This document shows positions 20,791-31,134 of a DNA stretch of 64,000 nt, piece by piece; position 1 is the stretch's first letter, and every line of letters begins with the position of its first letter. The translations under genes were made by a program, and so were the position numbers. The stretch covers positions 3,410,001 to 3,474,000 of the forward strand of contig NW_025408667.1 in assembly GCF_020360975.1 (NCBI RefSeq), given 5' to 3'. The notes under the pieces were generated by a model. It did not search any database. It worked only from the letters and a program-made list of their open reading frames with translations, and was not told where the DNA came from. The DNA comes from Hirsutella rhossiliensis (taxonomy: Eukaryota > Ascomycota > Sordariomycetes > Hypocreales > Ophiocordycipitaceae).

Positions 20791-21137
20791 GGTGGCGGCA
20801 AATGTCTATAGGGCGTGATAGAAATGCGCTCTACTGGTCCGCTTCGTCCCCGCCGCTATATTTATACCTTCTGCTACGTGATAAAATTCAAAGAGATAAA
20901 CGCTGAGGTATATAGAGCAGTGTACTGCGGGGCAGGATGTTATTGCCGCTAACCTATTTCGACACTTGGGTGACGGATTTTAGGGTTTTGCAATAGTCAC
21001 CCCTATAGCCTGCCGTATTAGGCGCCCCCGCTCAAGGTATCCCAGCGTGCATATCAACGCCTCGTTTCCCGGCCGCTGGACTCAGCATTACGAGCAATAC
21101 TCCTTGTATCGAAAATCGTGCAGAATTTATAGATCAA
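20791..21137. other. Upstream region of the 21138 gene
   Basis: CpA/TpG content rises to normal over this stretch, marking the edge of the second non-RIPped island. There is no clear TATA box; AATTTATAGATCAA directly precedes the ATG at 21138. No repeat or RNA gene seen. Confidence 0.4.
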
Positions 21138-22598
21138 ATGGATGAAGAAATACCTCGCGAAGTCAAGCTGTTCATCAATCAGCACCTTACCGGCGACGAA
21201 ATCTACCAAATACTCGAGCAGCTTCGCCGAACATGCATCCCGAATAACCAAGTTCTTTGGACTGGCATGCCGCGTGAGTTCGCACAGGCTTGGGCTGACG
21301 AACGCGGGTTGCAGACGTTGGCAACAGCAATGGGACCTCTGATGGATACCAACAACGCCCTCTGCCCGAAAAAGCAAAAGTCTCCCAAGCAGTGGTCGAC
21401 TTATGTTCATGGGGCGTCGGCGATCTTCGCTTGGCTCATCAGCGAGGCCGAATCTGTGACTGTCTTATCGAGGCCGCCTCCGGTGCGGTTCCACCCGTCA
21501 GAAGGAACCAGCTTCCAAACAATAGAGCAGCCCATCATCAAGGGAACAACTGGTAACAAAGGTGTAAATGCTATTCGTATCGTACACCCGCGAGTGCCCG
21601 ACGCAGCGGATTTCACTTATCAGCTGTGGCCAAAAGACGGGGTTGCAGCTTGGGTCTCTACCTTCGGCATTGTGACTTGTACAGACAGATGGAGGGACAT
21701 CGGGTCCCCACAAATCATCGGTGTGTGCGATAAAAGCAGGGTTTTCTCTCACAACCAGGAAGCAAGCTCGAAGTCATCTAAGATGAACAGGGGAGGCGCA
21801 CAGTCGGCACTGTCAAACAATGAAAAAGGTATCGAAGAACATGAACTTCGAGAACGGCATGCGCAAGAAAGATGTCAAATGGAAGCCAAGGCAACGGAAG
21901 CGAAGAACGCACTCCGAAGAAAGCAATCCAAGGATCGCCAAGATCTTTGCGAGCAGCACAAGAGGAGAAGGCAAGAACTAAAGAAGAACGACAAGAAAAG
22001 AACAGAAGCCCGGGAAAAGGAAGTCAGAGAACAAAAGCAACTTGCGAGGAAGCACAGAAAAGAGAAAAGCAAGTTGCGCGTCTGCGAGAGGGCAGACATC
22101 GTATCGCTTGCCAAACGACAGAACCGAGAATTGGAGGCTCTCAGAAAAGGGAAGCGGGTTGATCGCAAGACTCTGGAGGAGAGACAAAGAGCTCGGGTCT
22201 TGCCCTTGAAGCGCGAAAATATGCAAGAACGGGCCGGCAGGTGGGATGATGCCCTGCAGTCGCCGCTTCCCAACACACAAGCAAGTACACACCCGCCGGA
22301 GTCGGAGATCGAATGCCTATCCTTCATGTCACGACTTGAGCGTCGCTTCTGGAGCTTTATTGAGAGCCTGGTATATCTTACACGTAGTTGAGAACACCAG
22401 AAAGAAATTGAGCAGAACCGGCTCTCGTCGATGCTTTCATTGATGTACCTACTCGACACTGGAAGGCCTTCTTATTTTTTCCCGTGCCCGCAGCGTCGTG
22501 GTCCGCGTGGGATGCACTGGAAGCGAACGAAATTGGATACTCAGCACGCCGTTCATGCATACCTGTCTCAATTGTATGTATCCTGGCACACTTCTTGA
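21138..22598 (+). pseudogene. Frameshifted fungal protein: NAD-enzyme-like N-terminus, charged coiled coil, conserved tail
   Basis: A 417-codon open frame (21138-22391) starts at ATG (MDEEIPREVKLFINQHLTGD). Residues about 38-160 carry VLWTGMPREFAQAWADE, GLQTLATAMGPLM, a W..YVHGASAIFAWLI block and SFQTIEQPII. This spacing (W, TL, W..S..FA, S..E.P) resembles the active-site pattern of ADP-ribosyl-cyclase-type NAD-cleaving enzymes; that link is inference. Residues about 225-350 are a Lys/Glu/Arg-rich coiled coil. The frame stops at 22391, but a protein-like tail goes on after two small frameshifts near 22376 and 22410: NRLSSMLSLMYLLDTGRPSY, PCPQRRGPRGMHWKRT, ending at TGA 22598. The tail looks conserved, so the gene is probably broken, unless the shifts are sequencing errors. 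It is not RIP-mutated. Cellular role unknown. Confidence 0.6.
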
Positions 22599-23183
22599 AG
22601 TATCCTGAGGAGCTCGTGAGACTGAATGAGCCGATGTATTATACAGCGAACTTAATGTGACTAAAACTCAGAATGCCGGTTGCTGTCGCGGCATGTCTTA
22701 CGACTGGAACCCCCGGTAGCTCGGAAAATCAATGGCGGGAACCGGGCCAGCCACCATAGCCAGTGTTCCCCTCCCGTGAGTGCTGTCGATGGGTGATGCC
22801 AATCGCCCTTGCCATGGCCTTGACTAGCGCCTGGCACCGCTGCTCCAGTGATTACGGGTCTTGTGTTGAGCTTTCGAAATTGCCCAGCGCCTGTGGCAAC
22901 TGCCACACACCGGCGAAGCTACTGTAAAATCGTTTCCAGTGGAAGTAAATCGCAACGTCCGAGCATCCCGAACATCCGAACATCCCGAGGGCTGGCATTG
23001 GGACGAGATTCCTTGCTTTCTCTCCTCTTCCTTCAAGGTTTCGATTACGATTCCGTAACCATCATCACAGGTGAACGCTTATAACCTCCCCCGGCAAAAC
23101 TCAATCTCATATCGGGTTGAGTTTTCTCTGCTTATGATGATTCGAATACGCTCTGCGCGGAACCTTACAAGAAAGGGTAGATC
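22599..23183. other. Non-coding, non-RIPped spacer
   Basis: Normal dinucleotide composition and only short competing frames on both strands. A short direct repeat (CGAGCATCCCGAACATCCGAACATCCCGAGG) lies near 22959-22990. No transposon or RNA signature seen. Confidence 0.4.
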
Positions 23184-23522
23184 ATGGCAGCACCCCCGTC
23201 GAGGAGGAAAGGCTACAGTGGCGACAAATCCGTAAGGTTGGCCCGACGCCCGACAGTTCAAGTACATAAAGCCAAAGCTACCGAAAAGGCCGGCCTCGAC
23301 TCGGCCTCGACTCGGCCTCGATTCAAGAATCGAAGCAAACGACCCCGCGAGATTTCAGTGTTTCGGCCTTGCTTCAAGTATTGGCTCCATCAGATTAGCG
23401 AGCCGTCTTTTCAAATGTCCCAGTATGGACACCGACTTCGACGGTGCACAGCCCCCATTGGTGCGAGCCGCGATTGGTTTTCGTGTCGAGTGTCACGATG
23501 CGACAAACAGTTCCTACTTTAA
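23184..23522 (+). CDS. Hypothetical basic protein, 112 residues
   Basis: The ATG at 23184 has a favourable context (A at -3, G at +4) and opens a 112-codon frame to TAA. The product is strongly basic (MAAPPSRRKGYSGDKSVRLA, later FKNRSKRPRE) and has no recognisable domain, signal or membrane segment. It spans a three-unit 11-bp tandem repeat. An opposite-strand frame (23748-23395) overlaps its second half, so one or both are chance. It could be a remnant of a LINE gag-like ORF, given the LINE scrap downstream, but nothing specific supports that. Confidence 0.2.
   Translation: MAAPPSRRKGYSGDKSVRLARRPTVQVHKAKATEKAGLDSASTRPRFKNRSKRPREISVFRPCFKYWLHQISEPSFQMSQYGHRLRRCTAPIGASRDWFSCRVSRCDKQFLL
23291..23323 (+). 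repeat. 11-bp tandem repeat, three units
   Basis: CGGCCTCGACT repeated three times, the last unit reading CGGCCTCGATT. It is too short for RIP and unmutated. Confidence 0.85.
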
Positions 23523-23689
23523 CCGATCGATGGGTCGGAGGGGCGCAGATGGGATGGTATCCCGCGGCACGGATCTCACCCCATCTTGAGAAAGCTTTGA
23601 CGCGCATCTCTCCTGGACCAGGGAGCCTACACCATTCTTGTCTTTTTTCCGCTCGTGGGATAGAGCCGTGATTTGGAGACAGCACTTGA

Positions 23690-24057
23690 TCGAACGAGGC
23701 GGCACAAATCATCAGAGAATATGCGGTGGCCCCGTGGGAAGACCGCATTCGTGTTCTCTGTGACCTCGATGATGACCAGGCAGCTGAGTTGGTTGCGAAA
23801 GCTCAAGGCATTGTCGTCGCGACGAGCTCATCCGAAAGGCGAGGCGTAGTCGGCATGGGAGGCTGTGTTCGAGATACGAGAGTCAACAACGAGCAAGAAG
23901 CACTGGCGAGCTATTCCATCACTCTGGGGCCGCGAGAAGATCAAAACCCATATGTCGCGGAGCTGGAGGCGATTGCCACGGCTCTGCGATGTATGCCAGC
24001 GCGACTCGAGCAAAGAGTGTCAGTTAAAACTGACAGGTTACAGTGGATGAAAAAAGA
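23690..24057 (+). pseudogene. Tad-like LINE, RNase H fragment
   Basis: One frame reads EAAQIIREYAVAPWEDRI, then GIVVATSSSERRGVVGMGG and ITLGPREDQNPYVAELEAIA, the RNase H region typical of fungal Tad-clade non-LTR retrotransposons. The first acidic residue expected in this motif is replaced by Ser (ATSSSER). In this group the RNase H follows the RT and removes RNA from the hybrid. Only about 120 residues remain: upstream RT homology is lacking and the right side is cut by the Copia-B LTR near 24058. It is not RIP-mutated, consistent with being a single short fragment. Confidence 0.65.
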
Positions 24058-24243
24058 TGATTGATTGTCTGTCTAAATTATGGTAAGAAGTTTACTTCTT
24101 ATAGTGCTTTGTTTTGCCTTAGGTGGCGATGTTGCCACTTGCCACCTAGGCTGCTTAGGTGACGTTGTTATCTAGAACGTTCGACACCATCGCTTTAATC
24201 CTTAGTAATATGGCAGCGACATTATTGCGTAGTTTATCCAACA
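24058..24243 (-). repeat. Copia-B 3' LTR (left end approximate)
   Basis: On the minus strand it starts TGTTGGATAAACTACGC at 24243, right after the polypurine tract, and runs about 185 bp. It contains an inverted pair around CCACCTAGG/CCTAGGTGG-like sequence (24121-24150). The end is placed near 24058, where LINE coding stops; with no second LTR in the window it cannot be confirmed. Confidence 0.6.
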
Positions 24244-24261
24244 CACCCCCTTAGCTGAGAC

Positions 24262-26136
24262 CTAGTAAGAGGGCTTAGCTACCTCTTTCGCCATAGCCAA
24301 GGTTCTTTTGGGTGACTCTAGCCCTTGGGAATATCCCAGTCGAGCTTGTCCTTCGATAAGATCGTCTCTTCGTCTTGCCTGTGCCTCCTTTATCTGGTCT
24401 CGCAGATTTTCCGTGCGGGTTTCAAGTCTAATGCGGTCTGTGATATCTTCCATCTATAGCATCCTTTGAAAAACACTATGCCGTTGCCTAGGCAGGGATT
24501 TAGTTAAGCCGTCTGCACGCATTTGAGCTGTTAGAACCTATCGGACTTAGATCCTCTTTTCCTGGCATTCCTGGCGTAGCCAATGTTGATGAATATCAAC
24601 ATGCCGTAGCTTTATTGACAGCTTTATTGAAGTCTCGCCGAGAAGCCGTATCGTCTGTGTGTTGTCACACTCGACGAGTAACGGATCTTAAATCTATAGG
24701 CCTAGCTCGTTGAGCAGTCGGCTTATAAAGATAGCTTCCTTGGCTGCTTCTGATAGAGCTAGGAGCTCGGCTTCTATGCTCGACGTTGTGACGGTAGCTT
24801 GCTTTGCAGCTCTCCAAGCAATAGGTCCGCCGAATAAGAACATACAGTAGCCCTATGAGCTCCTTCTGTCGAGTGTGTTATCCGCAAATGAGGCATCGCT
24901 CGCATAGAGAAATACTTCTGCGGTCCTCGTCCCACCTAGTCTAATTCCGTAGGACCGAGTGCTATAGAGATATTGGATAACCCTATTAGCTGCTTGATAG
25001 TGCGTTTGATCCGGATTCTGATTGTGACGGGCCAGCCTCGAAGCTGCAAAGGCCACATCCGGTCGTGTAGAAATAGCCGCAAATAGAATAGAGCCGACTT
25101 TCTGCTAATATAGCTCTCTAGATCGCCTGTCTGCTTAGACAAGAGCAGGAAAGAGCTCCTGTTCTGACATTAGCGTGTCTGGAGGCTTTGAGTCATGTCC
25201 GATACTGAGGAATTTATTGGCAACCTTATCAATGTAGGAATCTTGCGTCAGCTAAATCAGCCTGTTGCGTCTATCACGTATGATGTGAATCCCTAGGAAC
25301 CATTTTAGGTCTCCTAGCTCACTCATCGTGTACCGCTCTTGTAGGCCGGCAATAGCTGCCTTTGCGATCTTCTGGTCTGACTTCCTATAAGCCTAAATAA
25401 TATCATCTACGTAGAAGAAGACAATGACTCCTTGGCTTGTTATAACGCAGGGCTCTTGCGGGATTGTCTAGAACCCTAGGTCCCTTAGGGATCCTATAAG
25501 GTGCTGTTGCCATAGAAGAGGCGATCTTCGTAGTCCGTAGAGAGCCTTCCGAAGCCTTAGGACTCTGCCTGGCTTGGTAAATCCCGGTGGCGTTCTTATA
25601 TAGACCACTTCGTCTTCTAGCGGGCAGTTAACAAACGCATTGACTGCATCCATCTGTTCGAGTTCGAGATCGAATTCAGCAGCTATAGCCATTAGGGCTC
25701 GAAATGAGGTGCTGGCTAGCGTTGTAGCTCGCGTAGGCAAGTCTCTTTTTGCCTGTTGATTGCCGCACACAACCAGGCGTGCCTTGCACTTAACGAGAAA
25801 GCCGTGTTTGTCAGTCTTATAGACAAAGACCCACATGCACCCTAGGACCTGTTGCCCTTTCGCCTTCTTCCACGGGACTTCTAGGAAGGAACCCATTGCT
25901 TCGTGGGAGGCTAGGTGATCTTTCTGGGCCTGGATAAAGTCCTGCTTATATGGGTGACCTTCAAGGTCCCTCATCGTCTTAGGGGGATCCGGCAGGCTCC
26001 TTTTGTGGACCTTGTTTGGCTTAAATAGCCTTCCTGCGGTGAAGGCCCCATGTGAACCGTCTTCTATCCGCACGGGATTAAAATCTTGAAAACGGTCTTC
26101 ATGATCTGTCCCTGTATGGTCAGAGAAGGTAGCCAA
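24262..26136 (-). pseudogene. Copia-B reverse transcriptase and RNase H
   Basis: Open from 26136 to 25468 (222 codons) with KTDKHGFLVKCKARLVV and ELEQMDAVNAFVN. After a TAG at 25470-25468 it continues as FFYVDDII (catalytic YVDD intact, about 25400-25425), another TAG, LGDLKWFLGIHIIRDRRN, and the RNase H (SSIEAELLALSEAAKEAIF, then ECDNTQTIRLL), with stops near 25138 and 24690. All stops are one RIP-type step from Gln or Trp. This frame is shifted by one relative to the integrase frame: the switch lies near 26130. Confidence 0.88.
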
Positions 26137-27798
26137 TTCCAGGGGTTCCTGCGGATGGGCTGATCTCCCACCCCCTCAGGGACAGAGACTGGCAGATGGA
26201 CTGAAAATACTGCCTCAAGTGACTCTTCGGGCTCTGATGGCGGAGGTGAGATTAGCGCTGCTTCGAGGTCTCTCAACCGATCATAGTCTTCCTTGTCGGT
26301 CAAGTCTTCATTTCCTAGTTCGTCTGTATTGACAAAGATGGTGCTTTGGGCGTCATCTTCGATCTCTTCTTCCAAGGCCTGAGCGTTGGATTGTTGACTT
26401 TCTGGGACTTCCACCTTCTGTACTAGCTGGTTGATAGTCTCTAGCAGTTCGGGCTGTATATCCTTTCCGTCAAAGAAGGTGCCTTCATCAAAGATGACGT
26501 CTCTGGTCAAGATGACCTTCCCTTTGTGCGGGACCCAGATCTTGAAGATATTGGACGATTCGTAGCCAACTAGGTAGCCGATATGGGCTCTTGGGTCTAA
26601 CTTCCGTAGTCGCCTTTGCTTGAGCTGGGCTTCTGATGTCATCGCATAGGCCCGGCAGCCATAAGCCTTAAGGTGTGCTAGCTGCGGCTGTTTCTTGAAG
26701 AATAGCTCGTGTGGTGTTCTCCACTCATTGGATTCGCGAGGGGTCTTATTCTTGAGGTAACAGGCGGCTTCGACAATTTCCTTCCAAAGGTCATGAGGCA
26801 GGTTGGCCGAAATCCGCATTGCTCGGGATTTTTCTGTTACGGCACCCCCTGACCTTTCGGCACCTCCATTCTGGGCCGGGGTATTGGCGGCCGACTTTTC
26901 TGCCGTTATTCCCTGTTGCCTCAGCCAGCCTCGGACCCTTTTGGTGAAAAGCTCGCCATCTGATCGTATGACCTTGGCACAAAATCCGTGTCTATTTTTC
27001 ATCCAGTCCACAAAGTCCCTAAGAACAGCTAGGCTCTCTTGGTCTGATCCGTGGGTCCGCATGAAATAGGGGAAGACCATGCCTGAATAGGCATCTGTAA
27101 CGAACATAATTCGTACGTAGTCTTCAAAATTAGGATCTAGATCGGTCCAGTCAATCCAGAGTTCCTGGCAAGGCTGGTCCCTTGTACGGGTCGGCGGTCT
27201 CCGTGCAATTTGACGATGCATCTTGGCTTGGCCACAGGCTTGGCACTCGGCTGTTCTTGGACCTCTTAATCGGGCTCCAAGTGAGCTCGTCCCAAGCTTT
27301 TCGAGGGCTAAGGGTCCTGGATGACCCATTCGTTTGTGCCAGAGTGGACCATCGCCAGGGGAGGCCGGTCTAGGGTCCTTGGATGAAGCTCTTGCCTGCT
27401 TAGCTATAAAAGCCGCCTCGATATCGTCTTTCGATATAGGTCGATAGCTGAGAACAAATTGGCCTAATTTCCGTTCTAGCAGACCAACGGTCCTGCCGCT
27501 CTTGTGGACTAGCCGTGTAGGGGTCTTTAAGGTATCCCAATGTATTCCTTGGTCCAGAAGACGCTGGAAGGAAACAAGGCTTGTCGCGAAGGTAGGGCAG
27601 TAGGCCACGTGCTTAAGACGTAGAAGCCCCTGTGACCCGTCGGGCTTTGTAAGAGTCAGGTTGATCCTGCCGTATCCTAGGATTTTGACTTCTGTGTCTC
27701 CGGCAATAATGTATTCGCCCCTTGCCTTCCTAAAGGATCGGAACTTATGGAGGCAGTTAGAAATATGCAGAGTGGCTCCAGAGTCAAGGATTGTTAAG
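26064..27798 (-). pseudogene. Copia-B protease and integrase, long open frame
   Basis: Continuously open from the hAT-X junction to 26064. It starts LTILDSGATLHISN, with an intact Asp-Ser-Gly protease site (27785-27777). The pre-integrase GAG-type zinc finger follows (WHKRMGHPGPLALEKLG, then ECQACGQAKMHRQ: His-His and Cys-Cys pairs intact). The integrase core has WIDWTDLDP, VIRSDGELFTKR and NGGAERSGG, then AYGCRAYAM and IGYLVGYESSNIF. No stop occurs in more than 570 codons. A frameshift near 26130 separates it from the RT. The protein N-terminus (gag) is missing, so there is no genuine start codon. Confidence 0.9.
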
Positions 27799-30534
27799 CA
27801 GTGTGGTTTTCGATCTAGTTAATCCTAATCAATCGATATTAATAGACTAATTAAATTAACTAGTAAGATTATTAATCTTATTAATCTATATAGTGCTATA
27901 ACTACTATAGAGGCGCTACTAATTTAATAATCTATTTTAGTAGGATAACTAAGTAAAGGAGCGCTATAGCGTAGTATTTAGAAAGATACTTAATTAACTA
28001 CTCTATACTATTATCTTTAAAGTCTAATATAAGGACTTCGATGCTAACTCTTTATATATTCTAGTATTTTAATAGTTTCTACTAATAACTATGCTCTATC
28101 CTATTAGATTATATAACGCGCTCTTAAAAAAACTCGCTCTACCTCGTTACTTATTACTAGAATTAAAAGGATATTAATTACTATAATCGAAAGGTATAGA
28201 AAGCGTATTTATTATTAGTCTTATAGCTACTACTTAATAGTAGTTATCTTACCGAGCCTATATAGTTCTTAGTTATAATAATTATCGAACTTATCTTAGC
28301 TTTATAGCTAATAGTAATCCTTTAGGCCTCGCGCGATCCTATTAAATATAGATACTAGCTCTCGGGTTTCTAGACTAGCTTTAGCTTCGTACGATAGTAT
28401 AGTACTAAGATTGCTATCTTAATAGCTCCGCTAAAGCTCCTTAACGTTATTAATTACTTTCTTTTACTAGGATGCTTTCTAGTTACTTTAGATATACTTT
28501 ATATAAAAATCTAGATTAAGTATAATATTAGTAGTATAAAGAGGAGAGTCGTTTATCTTATTATAATACTTATTAAGGGTCTCCTAGCTACTCTAAATCT
28601 ATAAATAAAGCTCCTTATTAGCCTTAAATTTAAATAAAGCTCCTTTAAGGTACTTAATTAGTATATTTATAGTAAAGAGTATAAAGTCGATTATTATATT
28701 ATATCCTTAGTAATATAAAGTTGCCTCTTAGAATAGTGCTAAAAACGTCTAGACTATTTAAATCTTCTACTAGTCTAAAAAGGAGAGGAAGTCGTCTTTA
28801 AGGTTATCTTAGTAGGCTTTATAGAATCTATTAATCTTTCCTTTATACTAAAGTATAACCTTATATATATTAGTCTAGCTATTCTATCTTATACGATTAT
28901 CTAATAGAACTAGTCGCCTTACTAGCTTAATAAAAGCTTAGGTATAGCCGCTTAACGCTTAAATAAAGATAATAATATTATAAAGCTTACTAAGTAGACC
29001 TATTTTCTAGAATAACTATTATAAGGATTTATTAGTAGATCTAGCTATACTATCCTAAGCTATAATCTCCTACTCTTTATATAAGTCTAACTCTTTTATT
29101 AATATAAAGTTATAAAAGAGAAAGGCCTAAATAGCTAAGTTAATAATATAGCTAATATAACGTATATAGTAAATAACTAGATCTTAATTAATACCTTATT
29201 ATTTAAGGTATTCGCTTATTATATAGTAAAGTATATCGTTAGAGCTTACATTATCGCTAACGATAGATCTAACCTTTTAAAAGATACTATAGTCCTTAAG
29301 GACTAGTAGTATAGCGTAGAATTACTTTAATCTAAAGTAGCTAGGAATCCTACGAAGACCGATAAGAAGCTTAGATAATTTATCCTAGTCTTATATAATA
29401 AAGTAAGTATAGATTCTAAGAAGAAGAAGCCTATTTAAAAAAGTCTATATATTAACTACTAGATAAATACTTAAACTTAATAATTAAAGCGCCTTTTATA
29501 TAAGATCCTTTTAAGATTTATATATTATATAGATCGCTTTCTTAATCTTAAAGTATATAGTTATAATATATCTATCTACTTTTAGATTAAGTACTTTATA
29601 AAGGGCGTAAAACTTAGGCTATTTAACGATATAAAAAGATAGATTTCGCGTAATAATTAATATAGTAAGTGCCTCTATAATAATTTCCTTATTAAGCACC
29701 TTATAAAGGATATAGTTATTAATTACCTCTATCTACCCTATTAATATAGCCTTAAGGTAAAGCTATTTAAGCTACTTAAATACCGTATTTAAAATATAAG
29801 GTACTTCTACTATAATAATCCTATAAATCTTTATAAGGTACGCTCGAAAGGTATTACTCGCTTAGTATCGATAGCTATCTATATAATACTTATAATAAAA
29901 GAGTCGGTTTTTACTAGCTCTATTAGGTTTATATAGTCCTAGTAAACAATAATATTCCCTAGTTATAATTGCTAAAATACCTCTTATATTTTTAGATATA
30001 GTATTTATATTAATTCCGTTTAAATTATTAATAGAAAGTATTATAAAGGATAAATTAAGTTTAGTTTCTATAATAAATATTAAAGAGAGTATAGTATTTA
30101 ACTTATAGAACGGATAGTATATAAAGTATAAAGTTAACGGATTACCTATATAAATCTACTATTTACTTAAAAGATAGGGGGGGGGTTCCGGCTAGTAATA
30201 TAACTACTTTAGGTAATTAAAAGAAAATAATTTCTAGATAAGCGCGTAATTATCGATCTTTATTTACCGATAATAAGGATTACCGGCGCTTAGATTAAAT
30301 AAAGTTTAATCTATTAATCCTTATAGCGCTATAATCCGCCGTTTAAGGCGCCGCCCCTTAATTTAATTTATTAGCTAGATAACGGGGCTAGTAACTAGCA
30401 GAAGCTAATAAGAGATAGTAAAGGAACGCTACGCGGATTAACTAGGATTAATAATCTAGTAGTTAATTTAATTTAATTTAATCCGCGATATTAATTAATT
30501 AGATTAATAAGGGTCTAGATTAAAAACCATACTA
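27799..30534 (-). mobile_element. hAT-X: hAT transposon with terminal inverted repeats (2,736 bp), RIP-saturated
   Basis: The left end reads CAGTGTGGTTTTCGATCTAG. The reverse complement of the right end reads TAGTATGGTTTTTAATCTAG. The four differences are all RIP-type, and weaker similarity continues about 60 bases inward. CAGTG ends, length and a minus-strand hAT transposase fit the superfamily. The eight-base duplication expected of hAT is not found: TTGTTAAG on the left versus CCTAGCTA on the right. The two flanks are also unrelated (Copia-B versus mutated unassigned DNA), which points to a rearrangement after insertion. Confidence 0.7.
28030..30300 (-). pseudogene. hAT-X transposase, RIP-degraded
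   Basis: The C-terminal dimerisation block is clear on the minus strand at about 28180-28040: ILLILVISNEVERVFLRARY followed by IKILEYIKS-like sequence, the usual hAT pattern (S.E.ERVFS.AR). The N-terminal half up to about 30300 is too mutated for me to place the BED finger or the catalytic residues. Stops are dense and ATG codons are gone. Confidence 0.65.
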
Positions 30535-31134
30535 CCTAGCTATATATAGGAACCTACCTACTAAAAGTCCCTTTTATAAAAGGCCTCTAGTAAATTAATT
30601 TAACTAACTAGTCCCTACGCTATTTACTATTAAGTTAGAGAAGAAAGAAAGAAAGAGAATCTACTAAATAAGAGTATAATAGAATTTTATAGCTTCGAGC
30701 TAATAGAAGGTTCTAGAAGCTAGGCGGCGCAGCCGCCGTTAAAGCAAGCGGCTTGCCCGTTACACCTTTATTTACTTTTATGCCTACTTTTAATCTCTCC
30801 TTCGCGAGAGTACTAGCTAATAGTAACTAACACCCTATTTAAGAATCAGAAACCCGCTAATAGCCGGCCGAGCTTAAACTCAAGTAGAGAACTCCATACA
30901 ACGACTAAAAGCTCTTCCTATATAAGGGCAATTTTAAAAGCGCCGCGGTACACGGCCTAAACTTTCCCTTAATAACCTAGGGGAACATTCCTCCGGGACT
31001 TTCTAAGGAGCATTTACTATAGCCACCAAACATTTCGATCAACGCGCTGCCGGCAGCCAAGGGACGTGGCCAACGGCGGGCCGAGCACTTATAAGCTAGA
31101 GTCGCCGGCCATGTCAGCGCGGCGCAGACTTACA
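30535..31134. other. Unassigned mutated stretch with GC hairpins
   Basis: It contains CTATATATAGGAACC, an AGAAAGAAAGAAAGAGA microsatellite near 30640-30658, and two GC-rich inverted repeats at about 30723-30757 (GGCGGCGCAGCCGCC and GCAAGCGGCTTGC). The layout from the TATA-like motif to CCGTTACA at about 30766 is reminiscent of an LTR, but no partner copy is present. From about 30767 the sequence keeps more CpA/TpG. No gene seen. Confidence 0.3.

Larger units (their letters stand above)
24058..27798 (-). mobile_element. Copia-B: 5'-truncated Ty1/copia element, lightly RIP-mutated
   Basis: On the minus strand, protease, integrase, RT and RNase H lead to a polypurine tract (AAGGGGGTG) and a 3' LTR. 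Gag and the 5' LTR are absent: coding stops just upstream of the protease, where the hAT-X terminal repeat begins (27799). Long frames stay open and most CpA/TpG are present, so the copy is much less mutated than Copia-A. The few stops are TAG/TAA of RIP type. The left boundary in the LINE fragment is approximate. Confidence 0.85.

Noticed and set aside
21875..22459. 194-codon minus-strand frame, Ser/Leu/Phe-rich
   Set aside because: It is the antisense shadow of the Lys/Glu/Arg-rich coiled coil of the 21138 gene.
23395..23748. 117-codon minus-strand frame
   Set aside because: It overlaps the LINE remnant and the basic ORF on the other strand, starts without context and has no motif.
24262..24453. 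Separate 63-codon gene on the minus strand
   Set aside because: It is the C-terminal end of the Copia-B polyprotein region, next to the polypurine tract, not an independent gene.
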